44,798 bases of DNA from Microbacterium sp. (GCF_026393345.1 NZ_JAPLAI010000057.1:1-44798), one strand, 5' to 3'; shown: positions 22,154 through 30,055, numbered from the stretch's first letter. Notes: a model not told the origin generated them from the sequence alone. Program-made: numbers and translations.

Positions 22154-23116
22154 GTGAACCGCATCCCCGAGCCCGACCACACCCCGAACGGCCCCGCCTA
22201 CGAAGGGCGACTCCTCGACCGGGCAGACGAAGAGGTCGTCGACCAGGGTGTGCGCTTCGATATCGGCACAATCCTCTCCCGGCGGGGCCTCCTGTCCCTC
22301 GTCGGCCTCGGGGCGGGAACGGCCGTCCTCGCCGCCTGTGCACCGACCGCGTCGGCCACGAGCACCGCCACCGCATCCGCGTCCCCCTCCGCATCTCCCA
22401 CCGCGACAGCCACGCCCTCCGCCGCGGTGCCGGCCGGAGAGATCCCGGACGAGACGGCGGGCCCGTACCCGGGCGACGGGTCGAATGGCCCCGACATCCT
22501 CAGCCAGTCCGGTGTCGTCCGCAGCGATATCCGCACGAGCATCGGCGGCGGCGCCACCGCAGCCGGGGTGCCGATGACGCTGAACCTGACGATCCTCGAC
22601 CAGGCGAACGGCGACGCCCCGTTCGCCGGCGTCGCCGTGTACGTCTGGCACTGCGACGCCGAGGGCCGCTACTCGATGTACTCGGACGGCATCACCGACG
22701 AGACGTACCTCCGCGGCGTGCAGGTCGCCGACGCGAACGGTACCGTCGGCTACACCTCGATCTTCCCCGCCTGCTACAGCGGACGCTGGCCGCACATCCA
22801 CTTCGAGGTGTATCCGGACGTTGCCGCGATCACGGATGCGTCGAACGCGATCGCGACCTCGCAGGTGGCCCTGCCGCAGTCCGCGTGCGAGACCGTGTAC
22901 GCCCTCGCGGAGTACTCCGGCTCGACGCGCAACCTGTCACAGGTGTCGCTGACCTCGGACAATGTCTTCGGCGAGGACGGCGGCGCGCTGCAGCTCGCGA
23001 CGGTGACCGGCGACGCGACGAACGGGTACACCGTCTCGCTCACCGTTCGCGTCGACACGACGACCACCCCGACCGCGGGCGCGGCGCCCGGTGGGAACCC
23101 ACCGGCGTCCCGCTGA
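22154..23116 (+). CDS. Exported intradiol-dioxygenase-like lipoprotein
   Basis: 320 aa from a GTG with GGAGG upstream. Residues 41-62 read LSRRGLLSLVGLGAGTAVLAAC: a Tat-type twin arginine (43-44), hydrophobic stretch and lipobox with Cys62. A Ser/Thr/Ala/Pro linker (about 63-95) leads to an intradiol-type beta domain with possible Fe(III) ligands Tyr173 (EGRYSMY), Tyr208 (CYSGRW), His214 and His216 (PHIHFEV). It is therefore expected outside the membrane, anchored by lipid. Actinobacteria carry many such proteins of poorly known substrate. It stands alone, divergent from pcaI and convergent with the thioesterase gene. Confidence 0.85.
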   Translation: MNRIPEPDHTPNGPAYEGRLLDRADEEVVDQGVRFDIGTILSRRGLLSLVGLGAGTAVLAACAPTASATSTATASASPSASPTATATPSAAVPAGEIPDETAGPYPGDGSNGPDILSQSGVVRSDIRTSIGGGATAAGVPMTLNLTILDQANGDAPFAGVAVYVWHCDAEGRYSMYSDGITDETYLRGVQVADANGTVGYTSIFPACYSGRWPHIHFEVYPDVAAITDASNAIATSQVALPQSACETVYALAEYSGSTRNLSQVSLTSDNVFGEDGGALQLATVTGDATNGYTVSLTVRVDTTTTPTAGAAPGGNPPASR

Positions 23117-23125
23117 GTGGTGGCG

Positions 23126-24124
23126 TCAGGGCTCCAGGGTCAGCGACGCCGGGATCGGCACGATGCTCTCGCGGAGGCGCACGATATCGCGAGCGTGCTC
23201 GTGCAGCCGCAGGTCGCCGGGCCGCACCGGCCGCCACTCCGGGACGGCCTGCGCGACACCGTCGGCGCCCGGAACGACGAAGACGCTCATGCACTGCGTC
23301 GTCAGCGTCAGCTCGTGCGGCGACCGCGGGTCGGCCGAGGACACCCGGATGCTGATGTGCATGCTGTGCGCACTGGTGTAAACGATGCGGGCATCGACCT
23401 CGACGAGTTCGCCGATCCGCACCGGCGCGAAGAAGTGGATACCACCGGAGTACACCGCCACTGCGTGGCTCGCGCCGGTGCCGTCACGCGCCCAGGCCGC
23501 CGCCACCGCGTACGCGGCCTCATCGATCCACCGCATGACGGTGCCGCCGTGCGCGTTGCCGCCCCAGTTCACGACGCCGGGCGGGACGAGGAACCGCAGT
23601 GTCACGCGCGGCGCATCCGTGTCCTCGCCGTATTCCTCATCGAGCATGAGCTTCTTGATCTCGGTGCGCGAGGGGATGCGGTCGAGCGCCGCCGCGGCGA
23701 GCTTCCGGTCGGAGCGGGTGAGCGGCTGCCAGTCCGGGACGGCGGTCGGGCGGCCCTCGGCATCCTTCGCGACGAAGATCAGGATGCAGGTGGTGGCGGG
23801 GGTGTACGCGCGGGTCTCGATCTCGGCGGAGGAGACCGTGACGACGACGTGCATGCTCGTGCGGCCGGTGTGGATGAGCCGGGCGTCGACCTCGACCAGA
23901 CTGCCGGGCGGGATCGGGCGGCGGTGACGCACGTTGCCGACGTAGGCGGTCACGCAGTACGCCCCGGACCAGCCGACGGCGCAGGCGTACCCGGCCTTGT
24001 CGATCCATTCCATGACGCTGCCGGCGGCGACGGAGCGTCCCCCGGCCGCGGTGTCGGCGGGCGTGGCCAGGAATCTCAGGGTGATGCGGTCGTCCCGCGC
24101 GGCGGCGGGTGCCGTCATCGTCAT
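23126..24124 (-). CDS. Tandem hot-dog acyl-CoA thioesterase
   Basis: 332 aa with two similar hot-dog halves. Each has the helix element GSVMEWIDKAGYACA / GGTVMRWIDEAAYAVA followed by strands with VEVDARLIHTGRTSMHV / VEVDARIVYTSAHSMHI. This is the acyl-CoA thioesterase (ACOT/YciA-like) arrangement. Two in-frame ATGs (24124 and 24118) could start. It is the last gene after pcaC, 25 bp away, in the pcaHGBDC operon. The pathway itself needs no thioesterase; release of CoA from stalled aromatic or adipyl-CoA esters is a possibility. Confidence 0.82.
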   Translation of the reverse strand: MTMTAPAAARDDRITLRFLATPADTAAGGRSVAAGSVMEWIDKAGYACAVGWSGAYCVTAYVGNVRHRRPIPPGSLVEVDARLIHTGRTSMHVVVTVSSAEIETRAYTPATTCILIFVAKDAEGRPTAVPDWQPLTRSDRKLAAAALDRIPSRTEIKKLMLDEEYGEDTDAPRVTLRFLVPPGVVNWGGNAHGGTVMRWIDEAAYAVAAAWARDGTGASHAVAVYSGGIHFFAPVRIGELVEVDARIVYTSAHSMHISIRVSSADPRSPHELTLTTQCMSVFVVPGADGVAQAVPEWRPVRPGDLRLHEHARDIVRLRESIVPIPASLTLEP

Positions 24125-24149
24125 CGTGGTCGCACCGTCTCGGCCGGGG

Positions 24150-24548
24150 TCACCCCTCGGCGAAGACATCCTTCGCGATGCGGAACGCGGTGTTGGCGGC
24201 CGGCACACCGCAGTAGATCGCGGACTGCAGGATGACCTCGATAATCTCCTGCTGGCTGAGACCGTTGCGGACCGCCGCCCGCAGGTGCATCGCGAGCTCC
24301 TCGTGATGGCCGAGCGCGATGAGGGCGGTGAGCACGGCGATCGACCGATCGCGGCGCGCCAGCCCGGGCCGCGACCAGATGTCACCCCAGGCGTAGCGGG
24401 TGATGAGGTCCTGGAAGTCGGCGGTCAGCGGCACCGTCCCCGCGACCGCACGGTCGACGTGCGCGTCGCCGAGCACCGCACGGCGCACCTGCATGCCCTG
24501 GTCGTACCGCCCTTCGTCGGTGAGCCCTTCGCCCTCTGGTCGAGTCAT
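24150..24548 (-). CDS. pcaC: 4-carboxymuconolactone decarboxylase
   Basis: 132 aa. RRAVLGDAHVDRA, FQDLITRYAWGDIWSRPGL and HEELAMHLRAAVRNGLSQQEIIEVILQ followed by CGVPAANTAF is the full CMD-family pattern. It decarboxylates 4-carboxymuconolactone to beta-ketoadipate enol-lactone. In many actinobacteria this enzyme is fused to PcaD as PcaL; here the two are separate, with pcaD ending 11 bp upstream of the pcaC start. GAAAGGA precedes the ATG at 24548. Confidence 0.93.
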   Translation of the reverse strand: MTRPEGEGLTDEGRYDQGMQVRRAVLGDAHVDRAVAGTVPLTADFQDLITRYAWGDIWSRPGLARRDRSIAVLTALIALGHHEELAMHLRAAVRNGLSQQEIIEVILQSAIYCGVPAANTAFRIAKDVFAEG

Positions 24549-24559
24549 GGCAGGTCCTT

Positions 24560-25336
24560 TCAGCGGACGGAGTCGAAGAACGAGAGCAGAGCGGATGCGG
24601 TGGCGCCGGGCTGCTCGGCGGGGGGCAGGTGTGCCGCATCCTCGATCACCGCGACGGAGCCGTGCTGCACCCCGGTGGCGATCTCGACGGCCTTCACCTC
24701 GGGGGCGACCTCGTCGGCGCGCCCCCATACGGCGTGGACCGGGAGGGAGATCTCACCCAGGCGGTCCCGCACGTCATAGGCGGCGGGCGCCTCGCAGCAC
24801 AGCGCGTACCCCTCGTCGTCCGCGTCCTGCAGCGCGTGCAGGAGCCGTCCGCTGAGTTCGGGCTCGCGCTCGATGGAGCCGGGGGCGAACCACCGCTGTG
24901 CGGAGCCGATGATGAGCGACGACGTCGACTGCGCACGCACCTGCGCGGCGCGGTCGTGCCAGGCCTGCGGGTCGCCGAGCTGCGCGCCGGAGGCGACGAT
25001 GGCCGCCGCCATCACGAGGTCGGGGTGGCGGAGCGCCAGCTCGAGCCCGGTGGCACCGCCCAGCGAGACACCCGCGTAGAGGATGCGGTCGGCGCCGAGC
25101 GCGCGCGCGCCTTCGGCGACGGCGTCGGCGAGGTCGGCGACCGTGAAGCCTGCAGCGGGGGGCACCGAGTCGCCGTGACCGGGAAGATCCCAGGCCGTCA
25201 CGCGGAACCGCTCACGCAACGCCGGCAGCGCGTTCTCCCACAGGATCGTGGACGTGCCGAGCGACGGCCCGAGGACGAGCAGGGGGGCGCCCTGCGGACC
25301 GGCGGGCTCGGTGAAGGCGAGGTCGGGAACCGTCAT
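24560..25336 (-). CDS. pcaD: 3-oxoadipate enol-lactonase
   Basis: 258 aa alpha/beta hydrolase. The nucleophile is Ser91 in AGVSLGGATG; the acid is the Asp of WGRADEVAP and the His is in EDAAHLPPAEQP. LVLGPSLGTSTILWE at the N-terminus carries the oxyanion region typical of PcaD. It hydrolyses beta-ketoadipate enol-lactone to beta-ketoadipate. Not fused to PcaC. GGAGG precedes the ATG; the pcaB stop is 13 bp upstream. Confidence 0.92.
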   Translation of the reverse strand: MTVPDLAFTEPAGPQGAPLLVLGPSLGTSTILWENALPALRERFRVTAWDLPGHGDSVPPAAGFTVADLADAVAEGARALGADRILYAGVSLGGATGLELALRHPDLVMAAAIVASGAQLGDPQAWHDRAAQVRAQSTSSLIIGSAQRWFAPGSIEREPELSGRLLHALQDADDEGYALCCEAPAAYDVRDRLGEISLPVHAVWGRADEVAPEVKAVEIATGVQHGSVAVIEDAAHLPPAEQPGATASALLSFFDSVR

Positions 25337-25349
25337 GCGTCCTCCGTTG

Positions 25350-26867
25350 TCAGAATTCAGGCTGGGAGCGAGGATCGGGGCCGGTTCCGGGCGTGGCGCC
25401 GTCCTCAGCCTGAATACCGACAGCCTCGGCCTCGGTGGTGACGAACAGATCGCGAGCCGCGTCCGCCGGAGCGTCGGCGACCGCACGGCCGACGAGCGCG
25501 CCGGCGAGGCCGGTGTAGCCGGCGGGATCGAGAAGCGCCTCGACGTCATCGGCCGGATGCGGCGCGCCCGGGGCGCGGTCGACCGCGGCCTCCAGCGCGT
25601 CACGAACGAGGTCGACGAGGTCGCCGCCTCGGCCGGCAGCGGCCACGATGCGCGACACTTCGTCTTTGCCGATCACCGGGGTCAGCACGATCGAGAGCCG
25701 TTCAGCGACGATGAGCCCACCGGTGAGCGCGAGATCGCGGGCGGCGGCGGCCTCGTCCACGCGGAGGCCCTCGATGAGCGACGCCGCGGTCCCGGTCGCG
25801 CCGAGGGCGAGGCGCAGGAGCTCCCGCAGGGTCGGCCATTCGGCGTGCCACGCCCCGTCCGGGCGCTCGTCGACGGCGAACGCGGCGGCCAGATGCAGGG
25901 TCGCGGCGAGGTTCGGGGCGCGCAGGGCCGCGGAGCGGATGAGCACGGATGCGGCCGGGTTCTGCTTCTGCGGCATGGCGCTCGAGCCGCCGCCGGTGCC
26001 CTCGGCGAGTTCGCCGATCTCGGTGCGGCTGAGGGTGGCGATGTCCGCGGCGATCTTGCCGACCGCGTCGATGGTCTGCGCCAGGGCATCACCGAGCTCG
26101 GTGACCGGCCAGCGGGTCACGTGCCAGGGGGCGTCGGGCGCGGCGAGGCCGAGTTCGGCGGCGTACGCGGCGGGGAGTGCGGTCGCCGCATCCGAGCCGC
26201 CGATCTCGACGAACGACGCCAGCGTGCCGCCGGCGCCGCCCAGCTGTGCCGGCAGCGCCGCGACCGCCGCGGCGAGCCGCACCCGGGCACGGGTGAGACC
26301 GCGCAGCCATCCGGCGGCGCGGGCACCCACTGTCGTGGGGACGGCGTGCTGGGTGAGGGTCCGCGCGGCGACGACGACGTCGCGGTGCACGACCGCGAAG
26401 CCGGCGAGCACCGCCTCGGTGGCGCGGAGGGTGGTGAGCAGGTCGAGGCCGGCACGTCGGGCGACGAGCATGAGCGCCGAGTCGAGGATGTCCTGGCTGG
26501 TGGCGCCGCGGTGCACCCAGGTGCGGGCATCGACGCTCACGCGGTCCTTCACCCGGCCGACGAGCGGGATGACCGGGTTCCCGCCGGCGACGGATGCGGC
26601 GATCACGGCGTGGCGATCGAGCCACGAGGTGTCGCAGCCCTGGCCGGGGCCCGCCCAGCCGAGGGCGTCGGAGACGGAGGCGACCGCCGCATCCGGGGCG
26701 ACACCGACCGCGCCCCAGGCGCGGGTGAGCGCCGCCTCGGCAGCGACCAGGGCGCGCAGCACGGCGGCGTCCGTGACCTCGGCGTCGAAGCCGATAGTCA
26801 CCGGTGACAGCAGCCCCTCGTCGACGGCGTCGCGATCGTCGTCGATGGAAGGTGCGTCAGAAGGCAA
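25350..26867 (-). CDS. pcaB: 3-carboxy-cis,cis-muconate cycloisomerase
   Basis: A fumarase/aspartase-superfamily protein with the signature GSSAMPQKQNPAASV and THVHRGATSQDILDS-like element (WVHRGATSQD). It closes 3-carboxymuconate to the muconolactone. The start is uncertain: a TTG at 26867 (505 aa, AAGGAG ten bases upstream, inside the end of pcaG) is preferred, since a GTG at 26801 would lose DEGLLSP, which is conserved at the family N-terminus. The overlap with pcaG implies coupling. The C-terminus carries a polar tail of about 20 residues not needed for the fold. Confidence 0.92.
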   Translation of the reverse strand: MPSDAPSIDDDRDAVDEGLLSPVTIGFDAEVTDAAVLRALVAAEAALTRAWGAVGVAPDAAVASVSDALGWAGPGQGCDTSWLDRHAVIAASVAGGNPVIPLVGRVKDRVSVDARTWVHRGATSQDILDSALMLVARRAGLDLLTTLRATEAVLAGFAVVHRDVVVAARTLTQHAVPTTVGARAAGWLRGLTRARVRLAAAVAALPAQLGGAGGTLASFVEIGGSDAATALPAAYAAELGLAAPDAPWHVTRWPVTELGDALAQTIDAVGKIAADIATLSRTEIGELAEGTGGGSSAMPQKQNPAASVLIRSAALRAPNLAATLHLAAAFAVDERPDGAWHAEWPTLRELLRLALGATGTAASLIEGLRVDEAAAARDLALTGGLIVAERLSIVLTPVIGKDEVSRIVAAAGRGGDLVDLVRDALEAAVDRAPGAPHPADDVEALLDPAGYTGLAGALVGRAVADAPADAARDLFVTTEAEAVGIQAEDGATPGTGPDPRSQPEF

Positions 26868-27447
26868 GGAACACGGTCTCCTTCTCGCCCTGCAGGTGGA
26901 TGTCGTGTGCGAGACCGCCGTCGGGCGTGCGGGTCGCGACGAGCGTAGCGCGCTCCGCGGCGTCGAGCGAAGCCAGCAGCGGGTCTGCGGCGAGCAGCTC
27001 CTCGTTCTCTGGGAGGTAGATGCGCGTGTGCAGCTTGTTCGGCAGGCCACGGGCGTAGACCACCGCCGCGAAGAACGGCGCCTCGCCGCTCACGGAGCCG
27101 GGGTTGCGGGTCCAGAACTCGTAGTGGCCCTCGTCGGTGGTGAAGGAGCGGCCGAATCCGGTGAAGGTGTGGTCGTCGCGACGGCGCGAGCCGCGGGCGC
27201 GGGAGATGGTGCCGTCGCTGTCGGCACCCCAGATCTCGACGCACGCGTCCGGGATAGGCGCACCGGCGCCATCGAACACGGTGCCGGAGAGCACGATGGC
27301 GCCCGGCGTGTGCGGGAAGACGACCTCGTGCATCTTGTCGTACTTCAGCCCGAAGGCGAAGAACGGGCCGATGGTCTGCCCGGCGGTGGGCGACAGGGTG
27401 GGCTCGCCGGCGGCGGCGATGCGACGGGCACGCGTGTTGCTGGTCAT
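26857..27447 (-). CDS. pcaG: Protocatechuate 3,4-dioxygenase alpha subunit
   Basis: 196 aa. LSPTAGQTIGPFFAFGL is the opening typical of PcaG, followed by VLSGTVFDGAGAPIPDACVEIWGAD and a beta core ending RTPDGGLAHDIHLQGEKETVFLAF. It pairs with PcaH to form the Fe(III) enzyme that cleaves protocatechuate between its hydroxyls; the alpha subunit does not supply the iron ligands. The ATG at 27447 is 1 bp beyond the pcaH stop. Longer upstream in-frame starts lie inside pcaH and are rejected. Confidence 0.94.
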   Translation of the reverse strand: MTSNTRARRIAAAGEPTLSPTAGQTIGPFFAFGLKYDKMHEVVFPHTPGAIVLSGTVFDGAGAPIPDACVEIWGADSDGTISRARGSRRRDDHTFTGFGRSFTTDEGHYEFWTRNPGSVSGEAPFFAAVVYARGLPNKLHTRIYLPENEELLAADPLLASLDAAERATLVATRTPDGGLAHDIHLQGEKETVFLAF

Positions 27448-27448
27448 C

Positions 27449-28267
27449 TCAGTGCTCTCCCTCGGGCTCGAACCAGGTGGCATCCGGCCCGTCGACGACG
27501 ATGTCCCAGCGGTAGCCCATGGAGAACTCGGGCACGGTGAGGTCGTGGTCGTAGGCCGAGATGAGCGCCTCGCGATCCTTCTGGTTGCGGATCGTGTTGT
27601 AGATGGGGTCCAGCGCGAACAGCGGGTCGCCGGGGAAGTACATCTGCGTGATGATCCGCTGGGTGAAACCGGATCCGAACAGCGAGAAGTGGATGTGCGC
27701 GGGCCGCCACGCGTTGATGTGGTTCTTCCACGGGTAAGGGCCGGGCTTGATCGTGGTGAAGAAGTACTCGCCGTTGTCGTTCGTGATCGTGCGGCCGGCG
27801 CCGGTGAAGTTGGGGTCCAGCGGCGCGGGGTGCTGGTCGCGCTGGTGGATGTAGCGGCCGGCGGCGTTGGCCTGCCAGACCTCCACGAGCTGGTTGCGCA
27901 GGGGCCTGCCCCAGCTGTCGAGGACGCGCCCGGTCACGGTGATCCGCTCGCCCTGCGGCTCGCCGGTGTGCTGCAGCGTGAGGTCGGACTCGATGAGGGC
28001 CACATCGCGCTGGCCGTAGGCGGGCGAGAGCAGCTCGATCGACTCGGGGTCGACCAGCCGCGGGTTCTTCGTCGGGTGGCGCAGGATGCTGGAGCGGTAC
28101 GGCGCGAAGTCGTAAAGGGTGCGGAGCACCTCCTCACCGGCGGCTTCACGGGCGTCGGCGGCGCGGTGGAGTTCCGCGATCTCGGCGTTGATCTCCCGCT
28201 GGGACGGCATGTCCGCGGAGGCGAGAAGCGTCTCCGGCGCGGCAGCGGCGGGCTGGGTATCGGTCAT
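27449..28267 (-). CDS. pcaH: Protocatechuate 3,4-dioxygenase beta subunit
   Basis: 272 aa. The Fe(III) ligands are recognisable: Tyr139 (NAAGRYIHQ), Tyr178 (KPGPYPWKN), His191 and His193 (WRPAHIHFSLFGSGF). ILRHPTKNP and the GRVLDSWGRPLRNQLVEVWQ strand are typical of PcaH. It converts protocatechuate to 3-carboxy-cis,cis-muconate with O2. The ATG at 28267 has GAGGA upstream. It follows the iclR gene by 77 bp, which hold a hairpin. Confidence 0.95.
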   Translation of the reverse strand: MTDTQPAAAAPETLLASADMPSQREINAEIAELHRAADAREAAGEEVLRTLYDFAPYRSSILRHPTKNPRLVDPESIELLSPAYGQRDVALIESDLTLQHTGEPQGERITVTGRVLDSWGRPLRNQLVEVWQANAAGRYIHQRDQHPAPLDPNFTGAGRTITNDNGEYFFTTIKPGPYPWKNHINAWRPAHIHFSLFGSGFTQRIITQMYFPGDPLFALDPIYNTIRNQKDREALISAYDHDLTVPEFSMGYRWDIVVDGPDATWFEPEGEH

Positions 28268-28312
28268 CGGTGTCCTCTTCGACGGTCCTGCGGGTGAGTC
28301 CAGAGTGACATT

Positions 28313-28337
28313 CGGATGCGGCAGACACCCGCATCCG
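28313..28337 (-). terminator. Inverted repeat between iclR and pcaH
   Basis: CGGATGCGG (28313-28321) and CCGCATCCG (28329-28337) form a perfect 9-bp stem with a 7-base loop. It lies 7 bp after the iclR stop on the minus strand, so it may reduce read-through from iclR or act as an operator for pcaH. The GGATGC word is again in the arms. Confidence 0.5.
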
Positions 28338-28344
28338 CTCCCAC

Positions 28345-29106
28345 TCAGTGAGAATCCGACTGGCGCAGTGCGCGCGTGAGCTCCTTCGCGGCCTGCACGA
28401 CGAGCGGGGCGAGGCGCCGCTCGAGCGGCTCGTCGGCGTGCGCGACGACGCCGATCGCGATGGGCGGCAAGCCGGTGACGAGTCCGAGTGCCGCGGCGAC
28501 CGACACGTTGCCGAGCGTCATCTCGCCGTGAGTGACGGCGTAGCCGCGCGCCTTCGCCGTCGCGATGTCGGCACGCAGGGCCGCGGGGTCGGTGACGGAC
28601 AGTGTCGTCTCGGGCACGAGCGGGGCGGCGAGGAACGCATCGAGCCACGCCTCGTCCCGCGTGGCGAGGAGCGCCTTGCCGACCCCGGTCGTGTGCATCG
28701 GGTGACGACCGCCCATGCGGCCGAGGGTCGGCACCGACGCGCGGCCCGTGATCCGGCCGGCAAAGAGGACGGTCGCCGTCGTCGGGGTGGGGGCGTCGAG
28801 CACCGCGAGGTGCACGTTCTCGCCGGTCGCCTCATACAGCCGCACCATGTGGGGCAGCGCCGTCTCGCGCAGCCGCAGCGCGTAGGGCGAGAGCTCCCCC
28901 ATCTCCCACAGCCGCGCGCCGATCGCGTACCGGTAGCCGTCGGTGCGGCCGAGGAGACCCTCCGACACCAGCTGCCCGATGAGCCGGTGCACCGTCGATA
29001 ACGGGAGTCCGCTGCGGTCGGCGAGCTGTGCCGCGGTCAGTTCGGGGGCGTCCTCGTCGAACGCCGCGAGCACCCGCATCGCGCGGCTCAGCATCCCTTC
29101 GGCCAT
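28345..29106 (-). CDS. IclR-family regulator preceding pcaHGBDC
   Basis: 253 aa. The winged helix covers MLSRAMRVLAAFDED, LTAAQLADRSGLPLSTVHRLIGQLV and GLLGRTDGYRYAIG; the effector domain includes GRMGGRHPMHTTGVGKALLA, the usual IclR ligand region. GGAGGAG precedes the ATG at 29106. It is upstream of pcaH in the same direction and divergent from a second iclR gene. It is likely to control pcaHGBDC and itself; the ligand may be protocatechuate or a downstream acid. Less similar to PcaU/PobR in style than the 18456-19232 product. Confidence 0.85.
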   Translation of the reverse strand: MAEGMLSRAMRVLAAFDEDAPELTAAQLADRSGLPLSTVHRLIGQLVSEGLLGRTDGYRYAIGARLWEMGELSPYALRLRETALPHMVRLYEATGENVHLAVLDAPTPTTATVLFAGRITGRASVPTLGRMGGRHPMHTTGVGKALLATRDEAWLDAFLAAPLVPETTLSVTDPAALRADIATAKARGYAVTHGEMTLGNVSVAAALGLVTGLPPIAIGVVAHADEPLERRLAPLVVQAAKELTRALRQSDSH

Positions 29107-29143
29107 GGCTCCTCCCGCAGCGAGGCTACCGCCGTCTCACCGT

Positions 29144-29194
29144 GTTCCCCTGTCGCATCCGGCGCCCCGCAGCCGCACCACGCGACAGGGGAAC
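29144..29194. promoter_or_regulatory. 13-bp inverted repeat between divergent iclR genes
   Basis: GTTCCCCTGTCGC (29144-29156) and GCGACAGGGGAAC (29182-29194) are perfect inverted copies separated by 25 bases. The gap between the two iclR starts is only 112 bp. The size and placing suit an IclR-type operator serving both promoters. The core CTGTCRC/GYGACAG reappears upstream of pobA. Confidence 0.7.
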
Positions 29195-29206
29195 CGGGGT
29201 GCGTGG

Positions 29207-29212
29207 GATGCT
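29207..29212 (+). promoter_or_regulatory. Possible -10 element of the second iclR gene
   Basis: GATGCT ends six bases before the ATG at 29219 and there is no Shine-Dalgarno site. The match to TANNNT is imperfect (first base G), so this is the weakest member of the leaderless set. Confidence 0.3.
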
Positions 29213-29218
29213 GGGCCC

Positions 29219-29971
29219 ATGGCGAACTCGCCGAGCGGCGACTCGATGACCGAACGCATCGTGCGGGTGCTCGAGACCTTCACGACCGAGCGCACGGTGC
29301 AGACGTCGGCCGAGATCGGTCGCCGTGCGGCCCTGCCCTCCTCCAGCGCCCACCGCATCGTCGAGGACCTCGTCACCGCGGGCTTGCTGGAACGCGACGA
29401 GGATCGCCGCATCCGGCTCGGCCTGCGACTGTGGGAACTCGCCCTCCGCGGCTCGAGCGCGCTGCGGCTGCGTCAGGCCGCCCTGCCGTTCATGGCGCAG
29501 GTACAGCAGGAGATCCGCGAGCACACCCAGCTCGCCGTCATCGAGCAGGACGAGGCGCTGTTCCTGGAGCGGCTGTCGCATCCCGACGCGGGCGCGAACA
29601 TCACCCGCATCGCGGGACGCCTGCCGTTGCACGCATCGTCGTCCGGCCTGGTGCTGCTCGCCCACGCCGACCCCGCGGTGCGCGAGCGCGTGCTGTCGGG
29701 GCCGCTTCGCGCCGTGTCACGGGAGACCGAGACGGATGCCGACGCGCTCCGCCGCATCCTCGGGCTGATCCGCCGGCAGGGGTACATCGTGGCGCCCGGC
29801 ACGGTCGAGTCGGTGTCCACCGGGGTCGCGGTGCCGGTGCGGAGCGCGGGCGAGGTCGTGGCCGCGCTGTCGGTCGTGCTGCCGCGCGACGCTGCTCCCG
29901 CCCCCGCGGTGGCAGCGCTCCGCCGTGCCGCCGCCGATATCGAGGCCGCGCTCCGCGCCGACCGTCGCTGA
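29219..29971 (+). CDS. IclR-family regulator, probably of pobA
   Basis: 250 aa. MTERIVRVLETFTTE, SAEIGRRAALPSSSAHRIVEDLV and AGLLERDEDRRIRLG form the winged helix; the C-terminal domain has IAGRLPLHASSSGLVLLA. ATG at 29219 is taken, with a second ATG at 29246 also possible. It lies 119 bp upstream of pobA in the same direction and diverges from another iclR gene. The sharing of CTGTCRC half-sites between its own promoter and the pobA leader suggests it is PobR-like, but this is an inference. Confidence 0.82.
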   Translation: MANSPSGDSMTERIVRVLETFTTERTVQTSAEIGRRAALPSSSAHRIVEDLVTAGLLERDEDRRIRLGLRLWELALRGSSALRLRQAALPFMAQVQQEIREHTQLAVIEQDEALFLERLSHPDAGANITRIAGRLPLHASSSGLVLLAHADPAVRERVLSGPLRAVSRETETDADALRRILGLIRRQGYIVAPGTVESVSTGVAVPVRSAGEVVAALSVVLPRDAAPAPAVAALRRAAADIEAALRADRR

Positions 29972-29989
29972 CCCGCGCCGCCACAACCG

Positions 29990-30055
29990 CCCGTTGGGAG
30001 GGAGAGCAGGGTCCCATTCAACGGGAATCTGTCACCGTCCGCGACGCGGCGACAG
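29990..30055. promoter_or_regulatory. Operator-like repeats upstream of pobA
   Basis: Two inverted repeats lie in the 119-bp gap. CCCGTTG (29990-29996) pairs with CAACGGG (30019-30025). CTGTCAC (30029-30035) pairs with GCGACAG (30049-30055) with one mismatch; this half-site is the same as in the 29144-29194 repeat. Both end 35 bp or more before the pobA start, suitable for regulation of its promoter. Confidence 0.5.

Noticed and set aside
29990..30025. CCCGTTG/CAACGGG repeat as a terminator of the second iclR gene
   Set aside because: The stem is only 7 bp with a 22-base loop; a binding site upstream of pobA is more likely, so it was listed as regulatory.
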